This document shows positions 1 through 7,884 of a stretch of 47,243 nt of DNA, one piece after another. The position numbers and the translations under genes were made by a program. Position 1 is the first letter of the stretch, and the number at the start of each line of letters is the position of its first letter. The notes under the pieces are model-generated. The model searched no databases, was not told the DNA's origin, and worked only from the letters and a program-made list of their open reading frames with translations. Location of the stretch: assembly GCA_052387905.1 (NCBI GenBank), contig JBQTIR010000006.1, positions 1-47,243 on the forward strand, in the 5' to 3' direction. Source of the stretch: JBQTII01 sp052387905. GTDB lineage: Bacteria; Actinomycetota; Actinomycetes; Sporichthyales; Sporichthyaceae.

Positions 1-2
1 CG

Positions 3-779
3 CCGGCGGTGTTCTGGCTGGACGAGACCCGCGGCCACGACGCCGAGGTGCTCAAGAAGGTCCGGGCCTACCTGCCCGAGCACGACACCTCCGGACTGAC
101 CATCGAGATCCTCCCGGTGGCCGAGGCCACCCGCTACACCCTGGAACGGGCTCGCAAGGGCGACGACACCATCTCGGTGACCGGCAACGTGCTGCGCGAC
201 TACCTGACCGACCTGTTCCCGATCCTGGAGCTGGGCACCTCGGCCAAGATGCTCTCGGTGGTGCCGTTGATCAACGGTGGCGGCCTGTTCGAGACCGGCG
301 CCGGCGGGTCGGCCCCCAAGCACGTGCAGCAGTTGGTGAAGGAGAACTACCTGCGCTGGGACAGCCTGGGCGAGTTCCTGGCCCTCGCCGCCAGCTTCCA
401 GCACCTGGCGACCTCGACCGGCAACCAGCGCGCGCAGATCCTGTCCGACACCCTCGACCGCGCGACCGGCACCTTCCTGGACGAGAACAAGTCCCCGGCG
501 CGCAAGGTCGGCTCGATCGACAACCGCGGCAGCCACTTCTACCTCGCGCTGTACTGGGCGCAGGAGCTGGCGGCGCAGACCGACGACACCGACCTCGCGG
601 CGGCCTTCAAGGGCCTGGCGGAGAACCTGGCAGGCCAAGAGGACACGATCACCGCCGAGCTGCTGGCGGTCCAGGGCTCTCCGGCCGACATCGGCGGCTA
701 CTACCGCCCCGACCCCGCTTTGGCGTCCGCGGTGATGCGTCCGTCGGCCACCTTTAACGAGGCCCTCGCCGGCCTCTGA
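3..779 (+). CDS. icd: NADP-dependent isocitrate dehydrogenase, monomeric type (3' part)
   Basis: The reading frame is open from the window edge, so only the last 258 codons are visible; the complete enzyme is usually about 740 residues. The protein should oxidatively decarboxylate isocitrate to 2-oxoglutarate with NADP+ in the cytosolic TCA cycle. Recognition rests on several conserved stretches: PAVFWLDETRGHDAE at the start, INGGGLFETGAGGSAPKH in the middle, and DNRGSHFYLALYWAQ followed by DIGGYYRPD near the end. These belong to the single-chain (IDH2) family and are not found in the dimeric Icd family. The C-terminus is complete. No neighbour appears co-transcribed, since the next gene is convergent. 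Identification is confident; only the 5' end is missing. Confidence 0.95.
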   Translation, partial: PAVFWLDETRGHDAEVLKKVRAYLPEHDTSGLTIEILPVAEATRYTLERARKGDDTISVTGNVLRDYLTDLFPILELGTSAKMLSVVPLINGGGLFETGAGGSAPKHVQQLVKENYLRWDSLGEFLALAASFQHLATSTGNQRAQILSDTLDRATGTFLDENKSPARKVGSIDNRGSHFYLALYWAQELAAQTDDTDLAAAFKGLAENLAGQEDTITAELLAVQGSPADIGGYYRPDPALASAVMRPSATFNEALAGL

Positions 780-917
780 GCCGGTGGCCTGGACTCGGTG
801 GACGAGAATCTGCGCAAGCGCCTCGCCTAACCAGTCCCGCACATCTTTCTGCAGCGTGCCGCGCCTTTCCTGGGTTTGGATGGGCGCGCAACGCTGTACG
901 GGATGGCGAGGGTGGAC

Positions 918-1832
918 CTAAGGGTTGGACAACCGACTGGCTGAGGGCGGGATTTTCTCGTCCGGCCGAATGAGCAACAAAGCGGGCGGGGTCTCCACCT
1001 CAGCGTGAGTGTCGAAGTCGAATAGGTCGGCTTGAAATCGCGCGGAGTGCAGCATGCTCAGCACCGGTGCCGGTGGCTGCTCGGGACCCGCAATCTGCAC
1101 GCCGGAGCCCAAGAGCCGCACGTGGCGGGGCAGCCCGTCGGTGTCCAGATCAATCTCGATCGGGGCAGTTCCGCTCAGCTCCCAAGGGTCGACCCCGGCT
1201 GAGATGAAACGCTGGCCCAAGCCAAGTAACTCGATGGCCCAACCTGTGGGGACCGATCCGGACAGGGCCAGCCCGGGTGAGCCGGGGCGACGCTGCACCG
1301 CAGAGGAGGCGTGCGCAGCTCGCAGGGCCCTGAACAAGACGGGGTCGCCAGCATTCGCACTGCCCGACCGGGCGGGTGATGTAGCCAGCCACCGGCCTCG
1401 AAGTCTGGCCGGCCACTCCAGCACGGTGCGGTACTCCTGGTTTCGGGTCGCCCGGATCTCGGTGGTCGTCCGACGGATAGGACTGTCCAGGGAGGTCGTC
1501 GTCGAGACGGTCAGCCGACCGAGCCAGCGTCCCTTGCGGACGTCGAATCCGCCTGAGAACGACTCGCCGCCGACCTCGGACTTAACGCTGTACACCGATG
1601 AGGTGCGCATATGGCCGGTGCCGACGCGACGCAGTGCGACGAAACTGTTCTTCAACGCGGCATCGGCTGCGGCGGCGTCGAGCGCTGGTACGGGCGACTG
1701 TGTCGCAGTCAACGTCGGCGGGCTCGCCGGTGCTGCGCCGAGCCGGTGCGCGTCGGCACCATCAGGCGAGCCGCAACCCGACAGAAGTCCGGCCACAGCG
1801 ATAACCGCAGCCGTTTCCCGCAGCCTGTTCAT
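918..1832 (-). CDS. Secreted lipoprotein, possibly LppX/LprAFG-like
   Basis: A 304-residue protein beginning with a short basic region, a hydrophobic stretch and a lipobox (LLSGC, about residues 16-20), so it should be lipidated and anchored to the outer face of the membrane. After a Pro/Thr/Ala-rich linker the body has alternating beta-like segments and a phrase of the type 'vGTGHMRTSS...GGFDVRKGRW', reminiscent of the LppX/LprAFG lipoproteins of actinobacteria that carry lipids across the envelope. This family link is a guess from overall pattern. The ATG at 1832 is chosen over one 39 nt upstream because it has a GGGGG ribosome-binding stretch 5 nt before it and gives a clean signal peptide. 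It is divergent from trpS. Confidence 0.7.
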   Translation of the reverse strand: MNRLRETAAVIAVAGLLSGCGSPDGADAHRLGAAPASPPTLTATQSPVPALDAAAADAALKNSFVALRRVGTGHMRTSSVYSVKSEVGGESFSGGFDVRKGRWLGRLTVSTTTSLDSPIRRTTTEIRATRNQEYRTVLEWPARLRGRWLATSPARSGSANAGDPVLFRALRAAHASSAVQRRPGSPGLALSGSVPTGWAIELLGLGQRFISAGVDPWELSGTAPIEIDLDTDGLPRHVRLLGSGVQIAGPEQPPAPVLSMLHSARFQADLFDFDTHAEVETPPALLLIRPDEKIPPSASRLSNP

Positions 1833-1980
1833 GATTCCCCCGTGAGTGCGCAATCGTCCCGAATCCATCATCGGTGCTCGGATCGGTCACATGGAGCGCC
1901 GAACGGCCAGATGTGCATCCTCCGTTCGGACGGCTGATCGACGGGAGCACACGGCTCGGGTCGGCTCCGGGACTGCAACA

Positions 1981-3024
1981 ATGACCGCCGTGCCCGCCCA
2001 CACCGCTGCCGACGCGCGCCCGCGCGTGCTCTCCGGAATCCAGCCGACCGCCGACTCCTTCCACCTCGGGAATTATCTCGGGGCGGTCCGGCAGTGGATC
2101 GGGCTCCAGGACACCCACGACGCGTTCTACTTCATCGCGGACCTGCACGCGATCACTGTCGAGCACGACCCGAAGCTGCTGCGGACCCGGACCCGGGTGG
2201 CCACCGCGCAATTGTTGGCCGCTGGTCTGGACGCCGACCGGTGCACGCTGTTCGTGCAGAGCCAGGTGCCCGAGCACGCACAGCTGGCCTGGGTGCTCAA
2301 CTGCCTGACCGGCATGGGCGAGGCGTCCCGGATGACGCAGTTCAAGGACAAGTCGGGGAGGGCAGGGACCGACCGGGCAACGGTCGGATTGTTCACCTAC
2401 CCGATTCTGCAGGCCGCGGACATCCTGCTGTACCGAGCTGACCAGGTACCCGTCGGTGAGGACCAGCGCCAACACCTGGAGCTCACCCGTGACCTGGCGC
2501 AGCGGTTCAACCACCGTTACGGCGACACCCTCACGGTGCCCGAGCCGTACATCCTCAAGGCCACCGCGAAGATCACGGACCTGCAGGACCCGAACGCCAA
2601 GATGAGCAAGTCGGCCTCGGGTCCGGCTGGGATCATCGAGCTGCTCGACGAGCCGAAGGTGTCGGCGAAGAAGGTCAAGAGCGCGGTCACCGACTCCGAG
2701 CGGGAGATCCGCTTCGACGAGAAGGAGAAGCCGGGAATCTCGAACCTGCTCACGATCGCCTCGGCCCTGACCGGGACGCCCATCGCCGAACTGGTCGCCT
2801 CCTACTCCGGCCGCGGCTACGGGGACCTCAAGGGCGACGTCGCCGCCGCGGTGCTGGACTTCGTCGCCCCGTTCCGGGAGCGCACGCAGTCCTACCTGGC
2901 CGATCCCGACGCCCTTGATGCCGTGCTGGCCGCGGGCGCCGCAAAGGCGCGCGCGGTGGCCGCGGCCACGTTGGCCCAGGTCTACGACCGGGTGGGCTTC
3001 CTGCCGCCCGGCGGGCCCGCATGA
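1981..3024 (+). CDS. trpS: Tryptophan--tRNA ligase
   Basis: A 347-residue class I aminoacyl-tRNA synthetase that charges tRNA-Trp in the cytosol. The HIGH-like signature appears as FHLGNYLGA near residue 25 after the typical RVLSGIQPTA opening. The second signature is an intact KMSKS in DPNAKMSKSASGP, near residue 210. The family pattern FYFIADLHAIT and the tRNA-proximal AQLLAAGLD segment are also present. The ATG at 1981 starts exactly where homologues begin; an open frame extends upstream without family sequence. Its TGA overlaps the ATG of the 2'-5' RNA ligase-like gene (ATGA), so the two are probably translated in a coupled way, with the YihY-like gene third in the operon. Confidence 0.97.
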   Translation: MTAVPAHTAADARPRVLSGIQPTADSFHLGNYLGAVRQWIGLQDTHDAFYFIADLHAITVEHDPKLLRTRTRVATAQLLAAGLDADRCTLFVQSQVPEHAQLAWVLNCLTGMGEASRMTQFKDKSGRAGTDRATVGLFTYPILQAADILLYRADQVPVGEDQRQHLELTRDLAQRFNHRYGDTLTVPEPYILKATAKITDLQDPNAKMSKSASGPAGIIELLDEPKVSAKKVKSAVTDSEREIRFDEKEKPGISNLLTIASALTGTPIAELVASYSGRGYGDLKGDVAAAVLDFVAPFRERTQSYLADPDALDAVLAAGAAKARAVAAATLAQVYDRVGFLPPGGPA

Positions 3025-3578
3025 GTCAGGCGGCGCCCACGCGCACGATCGGAGTCGCCATTGCGATCCCCGAACCGCACGGGTCGGAACTGCAGTCCTG
3101 GCGCGCGCACTTCGGTGACCCGCTCGCCGGTGCGATTCCCACCCACATCACGTTGCTCCCGCCGACCGCGGTGCCGGCGGAGCAGTTGCCGGAGATCGAG
3201 GAGCACCTGCGCAGCGTTGCCGACAAGGGCGAAGCCTTCGACATCCTGTTGCGCGGGACCGGAACGTTCCGCCCGGCCTCGCCGGTGGTTTTTGTCACCC
3301 TGGCCGAGGGTATCTCCGGCTGTGAACTGATGGAGCGTCAAGTCAGGTCCGGTCCGCTCGGGCATCGGGCGCTGGAATTCGGCTACCACCCGCACGTCAC
3401 CGTGGCCCACGACATCGACGACGACGCCCTGAGCACAGCGTTCGACACCCTCGCCGACTACCAGGCGCGGTTCCGGGTCTGGGGATTCTCGCTCTACGAG
3501 CACGGCACGGACGGAGTGTGGCGCCCGCAACGCGACTTCACCTTTGGGGGCGCCGTGCCCAACCCGCCGGCGTCGTGA
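3021..3578 (+). CDS. 2'-5' RNA ligase family protein (2H phosphoesterase)
   Basis: A 185-residue protein with the two HxT motifs of the 2H phosphoesterase superfamily: THITLLPP (about residues 40-47) and HPHVTVAHD (about 121-129). Such enzymes open or form 2',5' or 2',3'-cyclic phosphodiester bonds in RNA or nucleotides; the physiological substrate of the actinobacterial members is not known. The start ATG overlaps the trpS stop by 4 nt, and the stop overlaps the next gene's GTG start, so it sits tightly in a three-gene operon. Placement next to a tRNA synthetase is compatible with an RNA-related role, but that is inference only. Confidence 0.88.
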   Translation: MSQAAPTRTIGVAIAIPEPHGSELQSWRAHFGDPLAGAIPTHITLLPPTAVPAEQLPEIEEHLRSVADKGEAFDILLRGTGTFRPASPVVFVTLAEGISGCELMERQVRSGPLGHRALEFGYHPHVTVAHDIDDDALSTAFDTLADYQARFRVWGFSLYEHGTDGVWRPQRDFTFGGAVPNPPAS

Positions 3579-4633
3579 AGGAGCGGCTCGCACGGTTGCA
3601 GGCGGGCGCGGCGGCGCGGATCGACGCTGCGCGCGCTCGCTCTGCGCGCATCGACCATCTGGCGCGCGCGAAGGCTCGCTACGACGACGTCCGTGGGGGT
3701 CGGCACGCGGGCGCAGTGACCTACTTCGGCTTCCTGTCGCTGTTCCCGCTGCTGGCGCTCGTCTTCGCCATTCTCGGCTATTTGATCGGCTGGTACCCGG
3801 GCCTGTACGACGAGGTTTCCCAGGCCATCTCCGACGCCCTGCCTGGCCTGGTCGGGAACGAACCTGGCCAAGTGAACATCGATCAGATCGCCGCGGCGAA
3901 GAACGGCGCAGGAATCTTCGGTCTGCTGGGCTTGTTCGTGGCGGGCACGGCCTGGGTCGATGCGCTGCGGGAAGCCCTGCGCTCGGTCTGGCTCCAGCGC
4001 CCGGTACTCCGCGTCGATGTGGTGCGGCGCAAAGCACTCGACGCGCTGGTGCTGGTGCTGCTCGGCTCCGCTCTGCTGCTGTCCCTGGGCCTGTCCAGCG
4101 TCGTCACCCTCGCGACCGGGGCCACCGTGGATGTGCTGCACCTGCCCGACGGCACCCTTGTCGCCTCGGTCGTGCGGGCGGCCGCGATCGCGGTAGCGAT
4201 CACCGGATCCGCCCTGTTGTTCGCCGTCATGTTCTGGCGCCTCTCCGGCATGCACCTGCCGCGGCGGCGACTGATCCACGGGGCCGTGCTGGCCGGTGTG
4301 ACCTTCGAGGCGCTCAAGTTGTCGGCGACCTTGCTGCTGGGTCACACCATGCGCAACCCGGTCTATGCGACCTTTGCGGTGGCCGTGGGGATCCTGGTCT
4401 GGATCAACCTGGTCGCCCGCGCCACGTTGCTGGTGGCAGCCTGGACCGCGACCGAGGCTTACAGCGACGCCGCCGTGGGGACGCCCCGGGTGCTCGGCGA
4501 CTCCCAGGACCCGGCCCACGACGTCGTCGTCGATTCCGAGGCAGTGGCTCTGGACGCGGCCGTTGCTCCCGCCCGGTGGAGGGCGATCACCGGCAGGCGG
4601 AAATCACCTGCTGCCGGCGTCCCTCAGCGGTAA
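3575..4633 (+). CDS. YihY/virulence factor BrkB family membrane protein
   Basis: A 352-residue polytopic inner-membrane protein. After a basic, Ala/Arg-rich cytoplasmic N-terminus it has the family phrase GAVTYFGFLSLFPLLALVFAILGYL, then about five further hydrophobic segments, and near the end PVYATFAVAVGILVWINLVARATLL. Function is not established for the family; it was once annotated as RNase BN. I choose the GTG at 3575 because it overlaps the preceding stop as GTGA, matching the other junctions in this operon; an earlier ATG in frame would lie inside the upstream gene. The last 10 nt overlap the convergent carboxypeptidase gene. The hydrophilic tail carries a run of Asp/Glu. Confidence 0.9.
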   Translation: MKERLARLQAGAAARIDAARARSARIDHLARAKARYDDVRGGRHAGAVTYFGFLSLFPLLALVFAILGYLIGWYPGLYDEVSQAISDALPGLVGNEPGQVNIDQIAAAKNGAGIFGLLGLFVAGTAWVDALREALRSVWLQRPVLRVDVVRRKALDALVLVLLGSALLLSLGLSSVVTLATGATVDVLHLPDGTLVASVVRAAAIAVAITGSALLFAVMFWRLSGMHLPRRRLIHGAVLAGVTFEALKLSATLLLGHTMRNPVYATFAVAVGILVWINLVARATLLVAAWTATEAYSDAAVGTPRVLGDSQDPAHDVVVDSEAVALDAAVAPARWRAITGRRKSPAAGVPQR

Positions 4634-5952
4634 GCGCCGTAGCGGGCGTAGCGGCGGCGGGTCGCGAGGGTGCGGACCATCGCCAGCAGGAGCAGGACAC
4701 CGAGCAGGGTGCCGCCGGCCACGGCCGACCACCGCAGCGTGGTGGTCTCGTCGGCGGCGACCAGATCGATCTCCTCGGCGGCACTGGCCGGCCGGGCGAC
4801 CGCGGGGCCCTGGTTGGCCGGTGACGCGACGAACCCGCCGTCCTGGTCGGTGATGACCGAACTGGAGATCGGGTCGACGAGTTCACCGACCGGTGCGACG
4901 CGGCCGGCATTGGCGAAGCCGTACTCCAACAGGCGTCCGGCGTCATCGGTGATCCGGCCGAACGGGGTGGAGAGCAGCGTCGCGATGATGGTCCGCCCGT
5001 CGCGTTCGGCTGCCGCGATCAGCGTGTTCTGAGCCTTGGTGGTGTAGCCGGTCTTGACGCCGATCGCCCCGGGGAACCCGCGTAGCAGCAGGCGGTTCTC
5101 GGTGTAGATCTGGAAGGACTTGGAGTTCGCCTTGGTGGCCGTCTTGGTCTTGTTGCCGGGGAAGGTGTGCTTGATCGTCTTGACGTAGTTACGCAGGTCG
5201 CGGCGCGCGAGCAGGGCGCGGCCCCACAGCCCGAGGTCGTACGCGGAGGAGAACTGACCGTCCTCGTCCAGCCCGCTGGGGTTCACCACCGTGGTGTCCA
5301 GGGCCTGCAGGCGCTGGGCCTCTGCCGCCATCATGGCGACGCCGCGCTCGAGGGTGCCGCCGCCGGCCTTCGCGATGCCGGTGGCCGCGTCGTTGCCGGA
5401 GCGCAGCAACAGGGCGTACCAGAGGTCGTCGATCTTGTAGGTCTGGTCCTTCACCATGCCGACGCGGGTGCCCTCCTGGGCGGTGTCCTCGAAATCGGCG
5501 GTGTAGGTGGAGTTCGGGTCGAGCCGCGGGGCCATCGTCACGGCAAGCAGCGTCTTGAGCGTGCTGGCCGGGCGGTACTTCGCGTGCGGGTCCTTGGCAG
5601 CCAGGATTTCGCCGGTATCGGCGTCGGCGAGCACCCAGGCGGCCGCGCTCACGGCCGGCAGCGTCGGCGCCCCGGGTGCTGCCACGATTCCGGTCTCCGC
5701 CATCCGGGGTCCACCGATGGCGGACCGGCTCGGCACCGGCGCGGGTGCCGCCGTCGTGGACGTGGTCGGGGCGCTCGGATCGGTGCGGGGATCGGCGGCC
5801 GCAACGGGCGCGGCGGAGGCTGCCAACAGCGCAGGCAGCAACAAGGCGACCGTGGTCGTGCCCACGGCGAACCGGCGCCGGTGGGGCGCGCGAACTGGGA
5901 GGCAGGTGTGCGTCTGCATGGTGCATGCAGCGTAAGGTCCGGGCTCGCTCAT
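4624..5952 (-). CDS. dacB: D-alanyl-D-alanine carboxypeptidase (PBP5/DacB type)
   Basis: A 442-residue secreted penicillin-binding protein that trims the terminal D-Ala from peptidoglycan stem peptides. A Sec signal (basic RAPHRRRF, then a hydrophobic stretch) is followed by a Pro/Thr/Ala linker and the S11 peptidase domain. All three catalytic motifs are visible: SxxK in PASTLK, SxN in RSGNDAA, and KTG in GVKTGYTTKAQN. A C-terminal transmembrane helix (GGTLLGVLLLLAMVRTLA) with a basic Arg-rich tail anchors it with the active site outside. The start is uncertain: a second in-frame ATG 33 nt downstream (5919) gives a shorter n-region, and neither has a clear ribosome-binding site. It lies downstream of deoC. 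Confidence 0.94.
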   Translation of the reverse strand: MSEPGPYAACTMQTHTCLPVRAPHRRRFAVGTTTVALLLPALLAASAAPVAAADPRTDPSAPTTSTTAAPAPVPSRSAIGGPRMAETGIVAAPGAPTLPAVSAAAWVLADADTGEILAAKDPHAKYRPASTLKTLLAVTMAPRLDPNSTYTADFEDTAQEGTRVGMVKDQTYKIDDLWYALLLRSGNDAATGIAKAGGGTLERGVAMMAAEAQRLQALDTTVVNPSGLDEDGQFSSAYDLGLWGRALLARRDLRNYVKTIKHTFPGNKTKTATKANSKSFQIYTENRLLLRGFPGAIGVKTGYTTKAQNTLIAAAERDGRTIIATLLSTPFGRITDDAGRLLEYGFANAGRVAPVGELVDPISSSVITDQDGGFVASPANQGPAVARPASAAEEIDLVAADETTTLRWSAVAGGTLLGVLLLLAMVRTLATRRRYARYGAYR

Positions 5953-6031
5953 CGCGGGCTAATCGGCCATCGCGTGACCAGGTTTCGTCCGTTGTGCCAG
6001 GCCTTGACTCCTCCGTTCGGGGGAGCGCCGA

Positions 6032-6823
6032 TCAGCCCAGGTTGCGAAGCACCGTCCGGCGGGCTTCGAGTACCTCGTCGAGCAGGCCGGAGGCGCCGAA
6101 CCGGAACACGGTGGGGTTCATCCGGCGGGGGCCGTCGATGCTGCGGGCGATGGCCAGGAAACGGAAGGCCCGTTCCACGGTGCGCACGTCGCCGGAAACC
6201 TTCACGCCCACCATGCGGCGGAAGGCCCGCTCGTACTCCCGCACGCTGGCGAACATCGTCCGGACGGCGTCGTCGGTGGCGCCCGAGCCGTACCCGGTGC
6301 AGGACTTCACCATGTCGGCACCGCTGATTGCCGCGGTCCACACGGCGAGGCGCACCCGGGTGTCGTCCGGCAGCTCGTCGGTCCCCAGGATCACCTTCAG
6401 CTTGAAGTGATCCCCCAGGGCACGGACCGCGGCGACGTCGGCGCCCACCTCTTCCTTGCGTCCGTCCAGGAGCGCGGTCCGGTCGATCGTCCAGTCGATC
6501 TCGCTCGCGCCGGCGTCCAACGCCTCGCGGACCTCGGCGAGTCGCTGCTCGAGCGGGGCCTGGCCGGAGGGGAAGTTGCCGGTCACCGCCGCCACCTCGA
6601 TCCCGGTGCCGGTCAATTCGTCCACCGCGGCGCCGACCAGGTGGCGCTGGACGCAGACGGCAGCCACCCGGGGCGCGGTCACGTCCTCCGCATCGGGCTG
6701 GATCGCCCGACGGCACAGCGCCCGCACCTGCCCCTCGCTGGCATCCGGCTCCAGCAGTGTCAGATCGATCATGCTCAGCACGAGATCCAGATCGGCCAGG
6801 ACGACGGTGTCGGATTCGCTCAT
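6032..6823 (-). CDS. deoC: Deoxyribose-phosphate aldolase
   Basis: A 263-residue class I aldolase that cleaves 2-deoxyribose 5-phosphate to acetaldehyde and glyceraldehyde 3-phosphate. Catalytic positions known from E. coli DERA are recognisable: the Asp in GASEIDWTID, the Schiff-base Lys in VKSCTGYGSG (canonical KTSTGF), and the second Lys in GVKVSGDVRT (canonical GVKASGG). Several linker motifs differ, for example KVILGTDELPD where most enzymes have KVILETCxL, so this is a divergent subgroup. The start ATG overlaps the stop of a small upstream ORF (ATGA) and lies 74 nt after the purine nucleoside phosphorylase gene. PNP followed by DERA is the classic order for deoxynucleoside breakdown. 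Confidence 0.88.
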   Translation of the reverse strand: MSESDTVVLADLDLVLSMIDLTLLEPDASEGQVRALCRRAIQPDAEDVTAPRVAAVCVQRHLVGAAVDELTGTGIEVAAVTGNFPSGQAPLEQRLAEVREALDAGASEIDWTIDRTALLDGRKEEVGADVAAVRALGDHFKLKVILGTDELPDDTRVRLAVWTAAISGADMVKSCTGYGSGATDDAVRTMFASVREYERAFRRMVGVKVSGDVRTVERAFRFLAIARSIDGPRRMNPTVFRFGASGLLDEVLEARRTVLRNLG

Positions 6824-6846
6824 GGGGCAACCTCGCTCGCGCTCAT
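6820..6846 (-). other. Mini-ORF (8 codons) coupled to deoC
   Basis: An ATG at 6846 begins an 8-residue frame, MSASEVAP, whose TGA overlaps the deoC ATG as ATGA. Its sequence is the last part of the longer mini-ORFs found just upstream of the PNP gene (7721-7884), so it appears to be a truncated copy of the same element. The GAGGTT segment inside it is probably the ribosome-binding site for deoC. Translation of the 8 codons has not been shown; the repeated design is what supports it. Confidence 0.5.
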
Positions 6847-6896
6847 AAGCGGATCCAACCACCTGCGGCGTACGCGCGGCTTGCGGTCCCCGTCGT

Positions 6897-7724
6897 TCAG
6901 GCGGGATCGGGCCAGGTGCTGAGCACGGAACGCAGGAGCTCCCCGAGGTCGGCAGCGGCGCGTTCGCCCGCGGCGAGCACGTCGGCATGGTCGAGGCGAC
7001 CCGTGCCGAGACCGGCCGCCAGGTTGGTCACCAGCGACAGGCCCAGCACGTCCAGGCCGACCTCCCGGGCGGCGATCGCCTCCAGCGCGGTGGACATCCC
7101 CACCAGGTCCGCGCCGAGCACCCCGGCCATCCGCACCTCGGCCGGGGTCTCGTAGGCAGGACCAGCGAACTGGGCGTAGACCCCCTCGGGCAGATCAGGT
7201 GCGACGGTGCGGGCATGGGCGCGCAGTCGGGGGTCGTAGGCACCGGAAAGGTCGACGAAACGCGGCCCGCGTAGGGGCGAGTCGCCGGTGAGGTTGAGGT
7301 GGTCGTTGATCAGCACGACCGTGCCGGGGCCCCAGTGCGGCCGCAGGCTCCCGGCGGCGTTGGTCAGGACGACCGCCTTTGCCCCGATCGCAGCGGCCAC
7401 CCGGACGCCGTGGACTGTCGCCACCGGGTCGCGGGCCTCGTAATAGTGCGTACGCCCGGCCAGGAGCAGCACCCGGCGCGTGCCGAGGCGCACGACGTGC
7501 AGGAAGCCACGGTGGCCCTCTGCGGTGGGAGGAGCGAAGCCGGGCAGGTCGCCCATGGACACCGTCGCGGTGGTGCGCTCCGCCACCCCCAGCGCAGTAG
7601 CCGCCTCGCCCCAGCCCGAGCCGAGGACTACTGCCAGGTCGATCGGCGCGGTCCCGGCCAGGGCGCGAAAGCGCCGTGCGGTGCGGGCGACCGCGGCGTA
7701 AGGATCCTCGGGGTACTCGCTCAT
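6897..7724 (-). CDS. punA: Purine nucleoside phosphorylase
   Basis: A 275-residue member of the trimeric PNP/MTAP family (family 2), which splits purine (deoxy)nucleosides with phosphate to free base and (deoxy)ribose 1-phosphate. Visible signatures are the phosphate-binding VVLGSGWGEAA (about residue 32), TNAAGSLRPHWGPGTVVLINDHLNLTG, the purine-site FAGPAYETPAEV with GMSTALEA, and the base-contacting Asn in LVTNLAAG. The ATG at 7724 is fixed by the N-terminus MSEYPEDP and by its ATGA overlap with the stop of a preceding mini-ORF. GGCT, two mini-ORFs, this gene and deoC form a contiguous minus-strand operon. Confidence 0.95.
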   Translation of the reverse strand: MSEYPEDPYAAVARTARRFRALAGTAPIDLAVVLGSGWGEAATALGVAERTTATVSMGDLPGFAPPTAEGHRGFLHVVRLGTRRVLLLAGRTHYYEARDPVATVHGVRVAAAIGAKAVVLTNAAGSLRPHWGPGTVVLINDHLNLTGDSPLRGPRFVDLSGAYDPRLRAHARTVAPDLPEGVYAQFAGPAYETPAEVRMAGVLGADLVGMSTALEAIAAREVGLDVLGLSLVTNLAAGLGTGRLDHADVLAAGERAAADLGELLRSVLSTWPDPA

Positions 7725-7804
7725 GGGGTGACCTCGCTGGCGCTCGGCCACCCCATGAGCGACAGTGCACTGTCCTTGCTGGTTCGCTCGCTGCGCTCGC
7801 TCAT
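7721..7804 (-). other. Coupled mini-ORF B (27 codons) before punA
   Basis: A 27-residue frame starting MSERSERTSKDSALSLMG and ending SASEVTP. Its ATG overlaps the stop of mini-ORF A (ATGA) and its own TGA overlaps the punA ATG (ATGA). It is one unit of the 80-bp tandem repeat. No protein family is recognisable and its Ser/Glu/Arg content gives no hint of function. The GAGGTC just before its end provides a plausible ribosome-binding site for punA, so the element could serve mainly to hand ribosomes on. Confidence 0.55.
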
Positions 7805-7880
7805 GGGGCAACCTCGCTAGCGCTCGGCCACCCCATGAGCGACAGTGCACTGTCCTTGCTGGTTCGCTCGCTGCGCTCGC
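7721..7880. repeat. Tandem repeat, two 80-bp units
   Basis: Units 7721-7800 and 7801-7880 differ at only three positions (tg/ca near 7729-7730 and one G/A at 7739 versus 7819). Each unit holds a perfect 14-bp palindrome, GACAGTGCACTGTC, at 7761-7774 and 7841-7854. Inverted arms CTCATGGGGTG (7720-7730) and CACCCCATGAG (7749-7759) enclose an 18-nt loop. The 80-bp length equals an 84-nt mini-ORF minus its 4-nt stop-start overlap. Confidence 0.95.
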
Positions 7881-7884
7881 TCAC
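7801..7884 (-). other. Coupled mini-ORF A (27 codons) after the GGCT gene
   Basis: A GTG at 7884 overlaps the TGA of the gamma-glutamylcyclotransferase gene (GTGA). The 27-residue frame reads VSERSERTSKDSALSLMG and ends SASEVAP, one residue different from mini-ORF B apart from the start codon. Its TGA overlaps the ATG of mini-ORF B. A stop-start overlap at both ends means ribosomes could pass GGCT, A, B and punA in sequence. Confidence 0.55.
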
